Source: an uncultured Bacteroidales bacterium (GTDB lineage: Bacteria; Bacteroidota; Bacteroidia; Bacteroidales; F082). From it: a stretch of DNA of 64,000 nt. The notes under the pieces were generated by a model. That model had not been told where the DNA came from, did not search any database, and worked only from the letters and a program-made list of their open reading frames with translations. Shown here in pieces: positions 17,782-28,100 of the stretch. The first letter of the stretch is position 1, and the number at the start of each line of letters is the position of its first letter. The position numbers were made by a program, and so were the translations under genes. Location of the stretch: contig CAJOIH010000009.1 in the NCBI GenBank assembly GCA_905234455.1, forward strand, positions 1-64,000, written 5' to 3'.

Positions 17782-19536
17782 ATGAAAAAGTACACTCTCG
17801 CTTTAATGGCTATACTGGCACTCGCTTTCTCAGTGAAAGCCCAGCAATTTGTGTCGACGACACCTACCAATAGGAATGTCATCCTAGAGGAGTTTACCGG
17901 CCGTAACTGTGGCTACTGCCCCGATGGCCATTTGATCGCCAACCAGATCATGGCCAACAACCCGGGTCGTGTGTGGGCCATCAACGTCCATGCCGGTGGC
18001 TATGCCCCGACATCGTATCCCAACTTCATCACTCCTGACGGCAACACCATTCACGGAGGTTTCTCCATCAGTGGCTATCCTACCGGTGTGGTGAATCGCT
18101 CTACTGCAGCCGGCCAGAGCCGCTCTGCATGGAACAACCTTACCAACGCCCAGCTGAATCAGGCCTCGGAATGCAATATCGCCGGAAGAGCAGTCGTCAA
18201 CGAAGGCTCCCGTACCGCTACCATTACCGTTGAGGTGTACTATACGGGAAGTAGCGCCTACGAAGAAAACTACCTGACCGTGGCCATGCTTCAAGATAGC
18301 ATCTTGGGCTCTCAGTCGGGCATGAGTGGCAACCCCAGTCAGGTGATTGGCAACCAATACTGCCACATGCATGTCCTTCGCGACGTGATCACCGCGAGCG
18401 CTTGGGGCGATGCCATTTCACCCACCACACAGGGAACATTGATTACCAGGACTTACGAATATCAGATTCCTGAGACCATTGGAAGCCCTAATGGAGTGGA
18501 TGTCGACCTGAACAACATCTTCTTCCTTGCCTGGGTATCGGAACGCTTCCAAGGCACTCCGGCCCGTCCCATCCTTACCGCTTGCGAACTCGAGAAGACC
18601 AATATGACCGATGAGCCGATCTATCCCATCGCCACCAATGTCGCTCCCGCAGTCGGTGCCTCGTGCAGCCATACCAAGACCTTCTCGTTCGAATTGGCCA
18701 ACATTGGTACCGATGAACTGACTTCCATGAAATTCAGCGCTCAAGCAGGTGATGTCATCCGCGATTTCGAATGGAATGGCAGCCTTCCCTCAGGGGACAA
18801 GACGCTCATGAGTTTCGATATGGAATTGCCTTTCGGCACTTTTGACGGAACGCTCAATATCGTGGAAGCCAACGGTGAGCCTTATGAATACCAAGTCGCT
18901 TTCCAAGCCACCTGCGAGGAATGGATCGAATTCCAAGTGGAAGAAGAAGGTACTACCACTTTGAAAGTCTATGTCATCCAAGACCAATTCGGTGAGCAGA
19001 TCACTTGGGACATCATCAATTCGGCTGGCGAGACCATCGCCGAAGGTGGCCCCTATCAGCATCTGATGGGCAGCGGCTCCACTCAGCCCAACGTGAAGAC
19101 CATCGACGACGTCCCGGTCAATGACTGCTATCTGTTCCGTATCTACGACAACAATGGCAACGGCATCTGCTGCAACTATGGCAACGGCTACTATTATGTG
19201 AGAGACGGACACGGCAACATGATCTTCGGCGGCGAGGGCAATGGCGACTTCGGCGAAATGGCCAGCCAGCAGTTCTCGCTCGTGAATACCACCGGCGTTG
19301 AAAACCAGGTGGAGCACAGCTTGAAAGTCTATCCCAATCCCGCCAACCAAACCCTGAACGTGGAAGGTGAGCTTACCTCGATTGAGGTGTACAACACCGT
19401 GGGACAGTGCCTGCTTTCAAGAAAGGTGAACGGCAACACCCAGATCGACCTCTCCAACTACAGCAACGGCATGTACTTCCTCCGCGTTTACAACAACGGT
19501 GAAGTCACTGTCCGTAAGTTCTCCGTGAATCGATAA
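17782..19536 (+). CDS. Omp28-like thioredoxin-fold T9SS protein
   Basis: A 584-aa exported protein. The start MKKYTLALMAILALAF yields a signal peptide cut near KAQ-Q. The N-terminal half resembles the Omp28/thioredoxin-like family of Bacteroidota surface proteins: EEFTGRNCGYCPDG carries a CxxC motif in the thioredoxin active-site position, and HGGFSISGYPTGVVNR fits the cis-Pro side. The middle (about 290-500) is beta-rich, with a DNNGNGICCNYGNGYY segment. The final 75 residues are a type A T9SS sorting domain (VYPNPANQTLNV, NGMYFLRVYNNGE, VRKFSVNR). A redox or adhesive surface role is possible. It follows ilvE by 17 nt and is closed by a strong terminator. Confidence 0.85.
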   Translation: MKKYTLALMAILALAFSVKAQQFVSTTPTNRNVILEEFTGRNCGYCPDGHLIANQIMANNPGRVWAINVHAGGYAPTSYPNFITPDGNTIHGGFSISGYPTGVVNRSTAAGQSRSAWNNLTNAQLNQASECNIAGRAVVNEGSRTATITVEVYYTGSSAYEENYLTVAMLQDSILGSQSGMSGNPSQVIGNQYCHMHVLRDVITASAWGDAISPTTQGTLITRTYEYQIPETIGSPNGVDVDLNNIFFLAWVSERFQGTPARPILTACELEKTNMTDEPIYPIATNVAPAVGASCSHTKTFSFELANIGTDELTSMKFSAQAGDVIRDFEWNGSLPSGDKTLMSFDMELPFGTFDGTLNIVEANGEPYEYQVAFQATCEEWIEFQVEEEGTTTLKVYVIQDQFGEQITWDIINSAGETIAEGGPYQHLMGSGSTQPNVKTIDDVPVNDCYLFRIYDNNGNGICCNYGNGYYYVRDGHGNMIFGGEGNGDFGEMASQQFSLVNTTGVENQVEHSLKVYPNPANQTLNVEGELTSIEVYNTVGQCLLSRKVNGNTQIDLSNYSNGMYFLRVYNNGEVTVRKFSVNR

Positions 19537-19552
19537 GGATTCCGTTTGTTAT

Positions 19553-19587
19553 AAAGAAAGGTGGTCTTTTAAAGGCCACCTTTCTTT
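19553..19587. terminator. Bidirectional hairpin terminator
   Basis: AAAGAAAGGTGG pairs perfectly with CCACCTTTCTTT over 12 bp around a short loop, with T-rich sequence after it on the plus strand and the complementary A-rich side before it. It lies between the convergent ends of the Omp28-like gene and pyrF, so it can stop transcripts from both sides. Confidence 0.85.
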
Positions 19588-19589
19588 GT

Positions 19590-19626
19590 TTTATAGCAAC
19601 GCTGACACTTTATAGCAACGCTGACA
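19590..19626. repeat. 19-bp tandem duplication at the pyrF 3' end
   Basis: The 18-mer TTTATAGCAACGCTGACA occurs at 19590-19607 and again at 19609-19626, a period of 19 bp. The second copy contains the pyrF stop codon and last four codons; the first lies just beyond the stop. It looks like a slippage duplication with no effect on the reading frame. Confidence 0.85.
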
Positions 19627-20419
19627 TCTGCCGTTGCAATTTCTGGGCTTCCTCCGCCGCTCGGTCGGCAAAGTCGAACTTGTTGGAGGCGTAGATGATG
19701 CCTCTGGAGGAGTTGACCAGCAGACCACAATCCTTGTTCAGACCATATTTGGCCACCGTTTGAAGGTCGCCGCCTTGGGCACCCACACCAGGGACGAGGA
19801 AGAAATAGTCGGGGAGGAGCTTGCGGATCTCGCCCAACTCCTCGGGATGGGTGGCACCCACCACAAACATCATCTTCTCCGAAGAGGCCCAGGTGGTGGC
19901 AGTCTGCAACACTTGTTGATACAGCAGTCTGTCGCCAGTGTTGAGGTATTGGAAATCCTTGGAGCCTGCGTTTGAAGTCAGGGCCAACAGGATCACCCAT
20001 TTGTCCTCGAAGTTCAAAAACGGTTCTACCGAGTCCTTGCCCATATAAGGGGCCACAGTCAGTGCATCGGCTTTCAAGCTGTTGAAGAAAGCCTTGGCAT
20101 AGTTGGCCGAGGTGTTCCCGATGTCGCCGCGCTTGGCATCGGCGATGATGAAAATCTCGGGATAGTTCACCTTGATGTATTGGATGGTGCGTTCCAAACT
20201 CTGCCAACCTTTGGCGCCATACACCTCGTAGAAGGCGGTGTTGGGCTTGTAGGCCACGGCAAACTCCGCCGTCTTGGTGATGATCTGTTTGTTGAACTCG
20301 AAAACAGGATCTTCCAAAGACAACAGGTCTTGGGGGATCTTGTTGATATCAGTGTCCAATCCTACGCAAAGGAAGGATTTCTTCTTTTGGATCTGTTCGA
20401 TAAGCTGTTGTTTGTTCAT
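19610..20419 (-). CDS. pyrF: Orotidine 5'-phosphate decarboxylase (type 2)
   Basis: A 269-aa TIM-barrel enzyme converting OMP to UMP, the last step of de novo pyrimidine synthesis. The active-site motif [13 protein letters not shown] carries the Asp-Lys-Asp catalytic network; the length and sequence around it ([28 protein letters not shown]) fit the longer type 2 PyrF subfamily of Bacteroidota and mycobacteria. It lies 8 nt after prfA on the same strand and is the last gene of the purM-prfA-pyrF run, ending at the bidirectional terminator. Confidence 0.95.
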   Translation of the reverse strand: MNKQQLIEQIQKKKSFLCVGLDTDINKIPQDLLSLEDPVFEFNKQIITKTAEFAVAYKPNTAFYEVYGAKGWQSLERTIQYIKVNYPEIFIIADAKRGDIGNTSANYAKAFFNSLKADALTVAPYMGKDSVEPFLNFEDKWVILLALTSNAGSKDFQYLNTGDRLLYQQVLQTATTWASSEKMMFVVGATHPEELGEIRKLLPDYFFLVPGVGAQGGDLQTVAKYGLNKDCGLLVNSSRGIIYASNKFDFADRAAEEAQKLQRQMSALL

Positions 20420-20427
20420 ATATATTA

Positions 20428-21531
20428 CTATTCTATATTTTCTTTCAATCGTTCGGCGTTTTCGGCCATCTGCAGACGGTTGATGATTTCGTTGAGGTCG
20501 CCATCCATCACGGCGGCGAGGTTATAGACCGTCAGTCCCTCCACCCGGTGGTCGGTGACGCGGCCTTGGGGGTAGTTGTAGGTGCGGATCTTCGCCGAGC
20601 GGTCGCCGGTGGAGACCATGGTCTTGCGCTTGGCGGAGATGTCGCTGATATACTTCTGGTACTCCATGTCGTAGATGCGCGTGCGCAGTCTAGCCAAAGC
20701 GCGTTCACGGTTCTTGGGTTGGTCGCGGGTCTCGGTGCACTCGATGAGGATCTCCTGCATCTCGCCCGTGTTGGGGTTCTTCCACATATAACGCAGGCGC
20801 ACGCCCGATTCCACCTTGTTCACATTCTGTCCGCCAGCGCCTGAAGAACGGAAGGTATCCCACTTGATCTCACCTTCGTTGATTTCCACGTCGAACTCCT
20901 CGGCCTCGGGCAACACGGCCACAGAAGCGGCGGAGGTGTGGATACGGCCTTGTGTCTCGGTTTTGGGTACACGTTGCACGCGATGTACACCCGATTCGAA
21001 TTTCAAGATGCCATAACAGCCGTTACCCGTCACGGTGAAGTCGATCTCTTTGTAGCCGCCGCTGGCACCTTCGCTCACGGAGGTCACTTCGGTCTTCCAG
21101 CCTTTGCTTTCACAGAACTTCACATACATGCGGAACAAATCTCCTGCAAAGAGGCAGGCCTCGTCGCCACCCGTTCCGGCACGAATTTCCATGATGGCGT
21201 TCTTGCTGTCCTGCGGGTCTTTGGGAATCATCATCACTCGGATGTCCTGTTCCAGTTGCTCGATACGTTCTAGGGCGGTGTCCATCTCCTCCTGGGCCAT
21301 CTTACGCATCTCCTCGTCCTTTTCCGTGGCCAGGATCTCCTTGGCTTCCTCCACGTTGGCTTGCAGGGTCTTGTATTCCTTGAAAGCCATCACGATCGGC
21401 TCCAAGTCCTTATAGTCCTTGTTAAGCTTCACGAATTTCTTCATGTCGGCGGCCACGGCAGGGTCGGCGAGCTGTTCGCCCATTTCCTCCCAGCGGTGAC
21501 GGATGGTTTCGAGTTTTTCGCTGATATCCAT
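20428..21531 (-). CDS. prfA: Peptide chain release factor 1
   Basis: A 367-aa translation factor that reads UAA and UAG in the ribosomal A site. The catalytic GGQ is in [16 protein letters not shown], and the tripeptide region that recognises stop codons is seen as [22 protein letters not shown]-type sequence (PKT at the PxT position), which fits RF1 rather than RF2. An N-terminal helical domain and domain 2-4 organisation are complete. There is no frameshift site of the kind found in prfB. It lies 3 nt after purM. Confidence 0.96.
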   Translation of the reverse strand: MDISEKLETIRHRWEEMGEQLADPAVAADMKKFVKLNKDYKDLEPIVMAFKEYKTLQANVEEAKEILATEKDEEMRKMAQEEMDTALERIEQLEQDIRVMMIPKDPQDSKNAIMEIRAGTGGDEACLFAGDLFRMYVKFCESKGWKTEVTSVSEGASGGYKEIDFTVTGNGCYGILKFESGVHRVQRVPKTETQGRIHTSAASVAVLPEAEEFDVEINEGEIKWDTFRSSGAGGQNVNKVESGVRLRYMWKNPNTGEMQEILIECTETRDQPKNRERALARLRTRIYDMEYQKYISDISAKRKTMVSTGDRSAKIRTYNYPQGRVTDHRVEGLTVYNLAAVMDGDLNEIINRLQMAENAERLKENIE

Positions 21532-21534
21532 GGC

Positions 21535-22698
21535 TTAGTACTCGAACGTTCCGAATTCACTCTTAATCGTCAATCGCTTTACGTTGGAATCCTCAACGTG
21601 TCCAATGATTTGGCTGTCAATATTGAATCCTTTAGCAATAGCGATCATTTCATTGGCAGCCTTTTCGTTGGTGTAGATTTCCAAACGGTGGCCCATATTG
21701 AAGACCTTGTACATCTCCTTCCAGTCGGTGCCAGAGGCCTGCTGGATCATGCGGAACAAAGGAGGAAGGGCCATCATATTGTCTTTCACGATATGGAGCT
21801 TGTCCACAAAGTGCAGCACCTTGGTCTGGGCACCGCCACTGCAATGGATGATGCCATGGATTTGCTTGCGGAACTCCTTCAGGATGGGAATCATCAGCGG
21901 GGCATAGGTGCGAGTAGGTGAGAGGATGAGTTTGCCCACGTCCACGCCAGGGACCTCGGTGGGATCGGTCAACCGATAGGGACCGGAATAGACCAAATCC
22001 TCAGGAATGCTGTGGTCATAGCTCTCATCATATTTCTCAGCCAGATAATGGTTGAGCATATCGTGGCGTGCCGAGGTAAGGCCGTTACTGCCCATGCCGC
22101 CGTTGTAGCTGTCCTCGTAGGTGGCTTGTCCGTAAGAGGCGAAGGCCACGATGACATCGCCGGGCTGCAGGTTGTTCTCGATGACTTCATCGAGCTTTAA
22201 ACGAGTGGTGACAGTGCTGTCCACAATGACGGTGCGCACCAAATCGCCCACGTCGGCGGTCTCGCCACCAGTCAAAACGATGCCGATACCCAACCCACGC
22301 AGCTTCTCCAGGAAGTGTTCCGTACCATTTATCAAAGCCGAAATGACCGCTCCGGGAATCAGGTTCTTGTTGCGTCCAATGGTGGACGAGAGCAGCATGT
22401 TGTCGGTGGCGCCCACGCAGATGAGATCGTCGGTGTTCATCACCACGGCGTCTTGGGCCACGCCTTCCCACACACTCATGTCGCCAGTCTCTTTCCAATA
22501 AAGGTAGGCCAAGGACGATTTTGTCCCTGCGCCGTCGGCGTGCATGATGTTGCAGTATTCGGGATCGCCGCCGAGGATGTCGGGGATGATCTTGCAAAAA
22601 GCATTGGGATAGAGCCCCTTGTCGAGGTTCTTGATGGCGTTGTGGATGTCTTCCTTCTCGGCGGAGACGCCACGTTGGCTATAACGTTGATGATCCAT
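21535..22698 (-). CDS. purM: Phosphoribosylformylglycinamidine cyclo-ligase (AIR synthase)
   Basis: A 387-aa enzyme catalysing ATP-dependent closure of the imidazole ring in de novo purine synthesis. Family motifs: the N-terminal YSQRGVSAEKEDIH, the metal/nucleotide segment HADGAGTKSSLA, VVMNTDDLICVGA, LTGGETADVGD and the C-terminal FNMGHRLEIYT. This is the Bacteroidota-type PurM, longer than the E. coli enzyme. Its ATG overlaps the stop of the upstream OmpA-family gene by one base (TAATG), so translational coupling is likely. Confidence 0.93.
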   Translation of the reverse strand: MDHQRYSQRGVSAEKEDIHNAIKNLDKGLYPNAFCKIIPDILGGDPEYCNIMHADGAGTKSSLAYLYWKETGDMSVWEGVAQDAVVMNTDDLICVGATDNMLLSSTIGRNKNLIPGAVISALINGTEHFLEKLRGLGIGIVLTGGETADVGDLVRTVIVDSTVTTRLKLDEVIENNLQPGDVIVAFASYGQATYEDSYNGGMGSNGLTSARHDMLNHYLAEKYDESYDHSIPEDLVYSGPYRLTDPTEVPGVDVGKLILSPTRTYAPLMIPILKEFRKQIHGIIHCSGGAQTKVLHFVDKLHIVKDNMMALPPLFRMIQQASGTDWKEMYKVFNMGHRLEIYTNEKAANEMIAIAKGFNIDSQIIGHVEDSNVKRLTIKSEFGTFEY

Positions 22699-25151
22699 TA
22701 TTTGAATTTCAATAGTTTCTCTTTGGTGTCGAACTCGAAGTTGCCCATCTGGCTCATGGTGCTCTTGCCGATCACCCAGTCTTCGATCATCTTCTTCACC
22801 ACCTTCACCCGAACGTCGGTGAGGCTCTTGTTGGCGATGCGCACTTCTTTGATGACGACGATGGCGCCGTTGGCGACAGAGCCGGTGCCGAGGATGTTCT
22901 CTACGTCGCCTTCGAAGCTGTCGCGGTTGATGCGGCCGTCCTTCAGCAGCCTCAAAGCGGTGGTTTCCGACATGCTGAACTCAGCATTCTGGCTGTAGGT
23001 GAAGGTCTCCTTATAGGCATCCACGCTGGCGACGAAGGTAAAGTAACCGCGTTTGTCGGTGGTGAAGTCCACATAGTCTTTCTCTGTGGGGTTGATGGCG
23101 ATGTTGACGGTGCCACCGTCGCCGATGATGTCGCGCGGCACATAGTCCTTGCTCAAGATGCGGAACTCGGTGCGTCGGTTCATCTGGTGGGCCGCCTCGC
23201 GAAGGTCGTTGCTGGGCAGCTTGTTGATGAAGTCCTCGGTGAGCTGGGTGCCTGCCTTGAAGGTGTAACCTTTCACGGTGATGTCCTTTTGGATGGTGCG
23301 AGGCACGCGTTCGCCGTAGCCCTTGGCAGTCAGACGTAGCGGGTCGATACCGCGGATGATGAGGTAGTCCACCACGCTTTGGGCACGTTTCTGCGAGAGG
23401 ATGTCGTTGCTTTCCTCGGAGGCACGGGCGTCAGTATGTGAGGCAAGCTCGATGGTGATGGTCGGGTTGACCTGCAATGTCTCGATCAAGCCTTGCAGTG
23501 AGTCCTCGAACTGGGGTTTGAGGTCCCACTTGCCCAGGTCGTAAAGGATGTCGGGCAGCATGATGGGCTCTTCGGGGATGGGCTGCAGAGTGTATTCCTT
23601 CACGAAGTCCTTGCTGAACTCGAGTCCTACGGTGGTCTCGGTGGCGCTGAGGGTGAAGTAGTTGTCTTTGTCGATGGTGATGTCGTAAGTGGTATTTTTG
23701 TTGACTTGCGACTCGCTGAAGCTGAAATAGCCCTTGTCGTTGGTGCGTGTACTCATGACTGAGCCGTCGGATCCTACGAAACGCACTGAGGCATTGGAGA
23801 CATATTGCAAGGTGCTCTCGTCTTTGACGGTACCTGAGAAGGTGAAGTGGATGGAAGGCTCCTCAAAATAGTAGATGTTGTCGGTGCCACGGCTGTTGCC
23901 TCGATTTGACGACATGAAGCCTTTCTCCTGGGTGGGGTGGAATACGATGGCGAAGTCATCGCCGGTGGAGTTCATGGGGTATTTCAGGTTGACGGGTTGA
24001 CCCCAATTGCCAGCGGTGTCGACGGTGGCCACGAAGATGTCAAGTCCGCCCATGCCGCCATGGCCGTTGGACGAGAAGTAAAGGGTGGTGTCGTTGCGCA
24101 GGAAGGGGAACACCTCATCGCCTGCCGTGTTGATGTTCTCACCAAGGTTAAAGGGTCGTCCGAAGGGTTCGTTGGTGCTCTTGCGGGTCGAGACCCAGAG
24201 GTCCTTGCCTCCGAAGCCGCCTCTGCGTTCCGCCGAGAAGTAAAGGATGAGCTCGTCGTCAGAGAGGGTGGGGTGGCCCACGATGTCGAGGGTGTCGATG
24301 GTGGCAATCTCGACGGGACGGGCGTTGGAGAAGGAGCCTCCCGACTTGGAGGCGACCATGATCTTGCAGCCGTTCTTCTTGTGTTCGCCAGCCTCACAGC
24401 GGGTGAAGTAGAGCTTGGTGCAGTTGGAGTTCATAAATCCGGCACCGTCGCTGTCGTCGGTGTTGATGTTGCCACCCTCATCGGCCAGTGTTGGAGTGCT
24501 CCAGTCGCCTTTGCGGTCCTGCTTCGAAGTCCAAAAGTCGGTGAAGTCCTGTCCGGTGATGCCTTCCTTCTCGCCTCCAGTGGCACCGGGGCGCGACGAG
24601 GTGAAGATGATTTCGTTGTAGTTGGTGCTGGTCCAGATGGCACCGAAATCGGAATAGCGTGAGTTGACCTTCTTCAACTCGGTGAGCTCATAGCGTGAGG
24701 GGTTGTCGATCCATTCCTGTATCATCTGCGTGGTCTCCAGTCCCAGCTGGCCTCTCGGGTCATCGGGCATGGCCTTGATATAGTTCTCGTAGCAATCGAT
24801 GGCTTGGTCGAACTTCTCGTTGGTCTTGAAAGTCTCGGCAGCGCTGAGGTAGGCCTCGGGATGGGTGCTGGGGAAGTCGGTCTTGAGAACCCTGCTGTAA
24901 TAGGGCTCGGCGCGTTTGCTGAGACCGATCAAGCGGTAGCATTCGCCCATCTGGAAGCTGATGCGTGCGCGTTCAGCCTTGTTGCGTTTGCTCTTCTTGT
25001 AGGCCTTCTTGTACATGTCGACGGCTTCGGTGTATTGCTTGCGACCAAAGGCCAGGTCGGCGTTCTTGGCGGGATTCCTCCTTTGTGCGTAAAGCTCGGC
25101 GTCGAGGCAGAGAAACAGTACGTAAAGCAAGATGACGATTACTCTTCTCAT
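22698..25151 (-). CDS. PorE-like TPR-PD40-CRD-OmpA protein with C-terminal retropepsin-like tail
   Basis: An 817-aa exported protein. Order of parts: signal peptide (1-22), TPR region (about 25-140), five or so PD40/WD40-like blades (about 150-430: IIFTSSRPGA, LYFSSNGHGGMGGLDIFV), carboxypeptidase-regulatory-like fold (about 443-525), OmpA C-terminal peptidoglycan-binding domain (about 540-650: LYDLGKWDLKPQFEDSL, SHTDARASEESNDILSQKRA). This order matches PorE (PG1058 type), the peptidoglycan-anchoring part of the T9SS. Residues about 694-817 are extra and resemble a clan AA retropepsin-like domain (LLKDGRINRDSF, VRIANKSLTDVRVKV), but SQNAE (720-724) stands where DTGAS is expected, so it should be inactive. 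No lipobox is evident. It follows the C25 protease by 15 nt. Confidence 0.82.
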   Translation of the reverse strand: MRRVIVILLYVLFLCLDAELYAQRRNPAKNADLAFGRKQYTEAVDMYKKAYKKSKRNKAERARISFQMGECYRLIGLSKRAEPYYSRVLKTDFPSTHPEAYLSAAETFKTNEKFDQAIDCYENYIKAMPDDPRGQLGLETTQMIQEWIDNPSRYELTELKKVNSRYSDFGAIWTSTNYNEIIFTSSRPGATGGEKEGITGQDFTDFWTSKQDRKGDWSTPTLADEGGNINTDDSDGAGFMNSNCTKLYFTRCEAGEHKKNGCKIMVASKSGGSFSNARPVEIATIDTLDIVGHPTLSDDELILYFSAERRGGFGGKDLWVSTRKSTNEPFGRPFNLGENINTAGDEVFPFLRNDTTLYFSSNGHGGMGGLDIFVATVDTAGNWGQPVNLKYPMNSTGDDFAIVFHPTQEKGFMSSNRGNSRGTDNIYYFEEPSIHFTFSGTVKDESTLQYVSNASVRFVGSDGSVMSTRTNDKGYFSFSESQVNKNTTYDITIDKDNYFTLSATETTVGLEFSKDFVKEYTLQPIPEEPIMLPDILYDLGKWDLKPQFEDSLQGLIETLQVNPTITIELASHTDARASEESNDILSQKRAQSVVDYLIIRGIDPLRLTAKGYGERVPRTIQKDITVKGYTFKAGTQLTEDFINKLPSNDLREAAHQMNRRTEFRILSKDYVPRDIIGDGGTVNIAINPTEKDYVDFTTDKRGYFTFVASVDAYKETFTYSQNAEFSMSETTALRLLKDGRINRDSFEGDVENILGTGSVANGAIVVIKEVRIANKSLTDVRVKVVKKMIEDWVIGKSTMSQMGNFEFDTKEKLLKFK

Positions 25152-25166
25152 TTTTTATTCAATACA

Positions 25167-28100
25167 TTAATTCATCTTCACAATTCGCTTGGTGATGCTT
25201 TGATGGTTGTCTGAAACTTGAAGGAAATAAATGCCGTTCGGCTGGCCTGAGAGGTCAATCTCGACATCCTCTGATCCGTTGCTGTTCAGACTTAAAACCA
25301 TCACTCCCAAGGTGTTGTAGACTCTCACCTCGTTGAAACCGTGGTTGGTCAACTTGAACTGGCCCGAGGTCGGATTCGGATAGACAACGAGGGCTTGGGC
25401 TTCGGTTTCATCGGTGCCCAGCGTTTGGTTGAAGGTGACGTGGATGGTGTGGTCCGAAGTAACCTCTTCGAAGGTGTATTCAGTCACTGCACCGACGGAA
25501 GTGCCGTCAACGAGGACTTCCAGAACTTCACAGTCGTAATCAGGAGTCATTTCGAAGTGCTGGCTGCCGCCATAGACCACTGTGATGTCGCCAGCGGGGG
25601 TGATGCTGCCAAACTCACCGGCAGAAGCCGTGATGGTGAAGGTGATCTGCTCGAAGTGGGCCACAAGGTTCCGGTTGCCGGTGACGGTGAAGCTGTAATC
25701 GGCATTGGTGGAGATTACAAAACCGTTTTCGGTCCAGTTGACGAAGTTGTAGCCGTCGTTGGCATCGGCGGAGACGGTGCAGGAAGTGCCTTCCTCGTAG
25801 GTGCCGCCGCCAGTGACTGTGCCACCGTCAGCGGGTAGGGCTGACACATTGATAGTGAACATTTCGGGCTGGGGCTGGGGCTCGAGTGAGAAGTTGGCCA
25901 CCAGTTCCCTGTCGCCGGTAACGTTGAAGCTGTAATGTGCGTTGGTGGAGACCACGGTGCCGTTCTCGGTCCAGTTGTCAAACAGATAGCCAGTGTTGGC
26001 TGTCGCAATGGCAGTGCAGGGGGTGCCTTCATCATAAGTGCCTCCGCCTGACACCTCGCCGCCTTCAACAGGATCGGCAGTCAAGGTGATGGTGTATTGC
26101 TCCGGTTGAGGCTGAGGCTCGTAAGAGAAATGAGCTACTAGGTTTCTGTCGCCGTTGACGGTGAAGGTGTAGCTGGCATTGGTGGAGACCACAGTGCCGT
26201 TCTCGGTCCAATTCTCGAAGTCGTAGTCGGTGTTGGCTGTCGCTGTGACAGTGCACGAAGAGCCTTCGTCATAGGTGCCACCGCCTGTCACTGTTCCGCC
26301 TGCTGCGGGGTCGGCGGATACATTGATGGTGTACTGCTCAGGCTGAGGTTGGGGCTCAGTCGAGAAGTTGGCCACCAAGGTGCGGTCGTCGTTGACGGTG
26401 AAAGTATAGTTGGCGCTGCTGGAGACCACGTTGCCGTTCTCGGTCCAGTTGACGAAATTGTAACCGGTGCTGGGGGTGGCTGTCACGGTGCACGAGGTGC
26501 CGTGGTCGTAAATGGCGGTGATGGGTGTGGCTACAGCAACAGTGCTCAATGTGATGTCGTCCACATTCAAACGGAACCAGTCGGTGCAGTTGAAGTGGCG
26601 AATGGCGACATAAATGTCCTGGCCGGCATAGGCGCTGAGGTCAACGGTGTATTCGTAATAGGTGCCTAATTCGTTGGTGCCGCGCTCTCTCCTGTTACCC
26701 GTCCTCTTTGCGGTCATATCCCATTCTTGGATGGTCGTGAATGCCGAGGGGCTGGTGCCGTTGGTGGTCGAGACCGCCACGCCAAAGTGTTCTTGGGGCC
26801 ATGCGGCATCCTGGGCGCATGCCCAGAAACTAATGGAGGAATATTGTCCTTGAGGTGAAACCAAGTAATTGTCAGGTGTCAAAGGAACTTCTTGGTACGA
26901 GGCTGAGGTGACAAAGCCTTGGCTGCCGTTATGTCCAAGTGATTCCAATCCTGTGGGGCGGATGTACCATCCGTAACCGTCGCCATCAGCATCGATGACG
27001 GTCCAGTCGAGGATCTGTTGGGCTGCAAAGTCGGCCTCAAAGTCGTAGGTGATCTCATCCCTTTGGCCTTTGTTGCCGAAAGCCACGGTGCCGCCTTCAG
27101 CGGGATCGGCCTGTATGGTGACGGTGTGCGTGACAGTGCCGCCGGCAACGTTGAGGGTCTGGATATACGGCTGGCGTTGCGGCTTGGTGACCACAATCTT
27201 CACCTGACCTGAGGTGACGGGAGTGACGGGCACGTTGACGATACCCGTGCTGGGTACCAAGGCAGCGCCTTTCAGCACATTGTTTTGTGAGATACCCACA
27301 TACGAGCCTGCTTCGGCAGTGACCGTGAAAGAAGTGGCTCCCGCAGGGAAGGTGGTGCCATGGCTCACATTGTTGGCGGTGGGATTCACGCGATAGGGCA
27401 TGATGGAACCATCGCCGAGGACATGGTAGGCTTGCCAATAGTAAAGCGGAGTGGAATGGGTTTGGTAGCCGCCTGTATGGGCATAACAGACTGCCAAGTT
27501 ACCCAAAAAGACCATGGAAGAAACCGTGTTGTAGGTATCGTCCATCCAAATGCCGTCATAACATCCGGTGGAAGAGCCAGTGTAACTCGGGGTGGGACCG
27601 CCGTGGGTGTTGTGGGCACCAACGCCAAAGTAATAGTCTTCATACCAATAGGTTACAGGGCAGGAGCCGATGTAGGAATAGGCCCCTTTGTTCTCGGCGC
27701 GGATCATCGCTTCACCAAAGCATGCCGAGCTGTAGCCGAAGTTGCCGGTCAAACAGCAATTGCCCATGGCCAGGAAGTATTTGTTGGTGTTGGTCAAACT
27801 GTTGACGTTGGAGTTGGAGAACGCAGGGCCCGACCAGCCTGTCTCGCTGCCGTGGGCAGTGTAGTTGGCGAAGCCGACACCTGTGCTGAGGTTGTTGTAG
27901 CATCCGCTGTAGGAGTTCAGGTAGGCGTACACGTTGCTGAAACCATGAGCCGTATTGTAATAATAGGTTGTGGCATAGTTGATGGTGGGTTGGGCCACTA
28001 CGGGATTCCAATAGTTGTCCTGGCCGGCAATGAGGAGCACCTTGTTGAGATAACTCGGATCTGCCATCGTGTATTGCTCGTATTGCAGTATCTTGTTGAT

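Noticed and set aside
19569-20207. Open frame of 212 codons on the minus strand overlapping pyrF
   Set aside because: It is a different frame of the same strand within pyrF, which has complete motifs; no independent support.
25640-26532. Regular repeats considered as a CRISPR array
   Set aside because: Units are 237 bp, in frame and encode InlB-type repeats; there are no short identical repeats with unique spacers and no cas genes.
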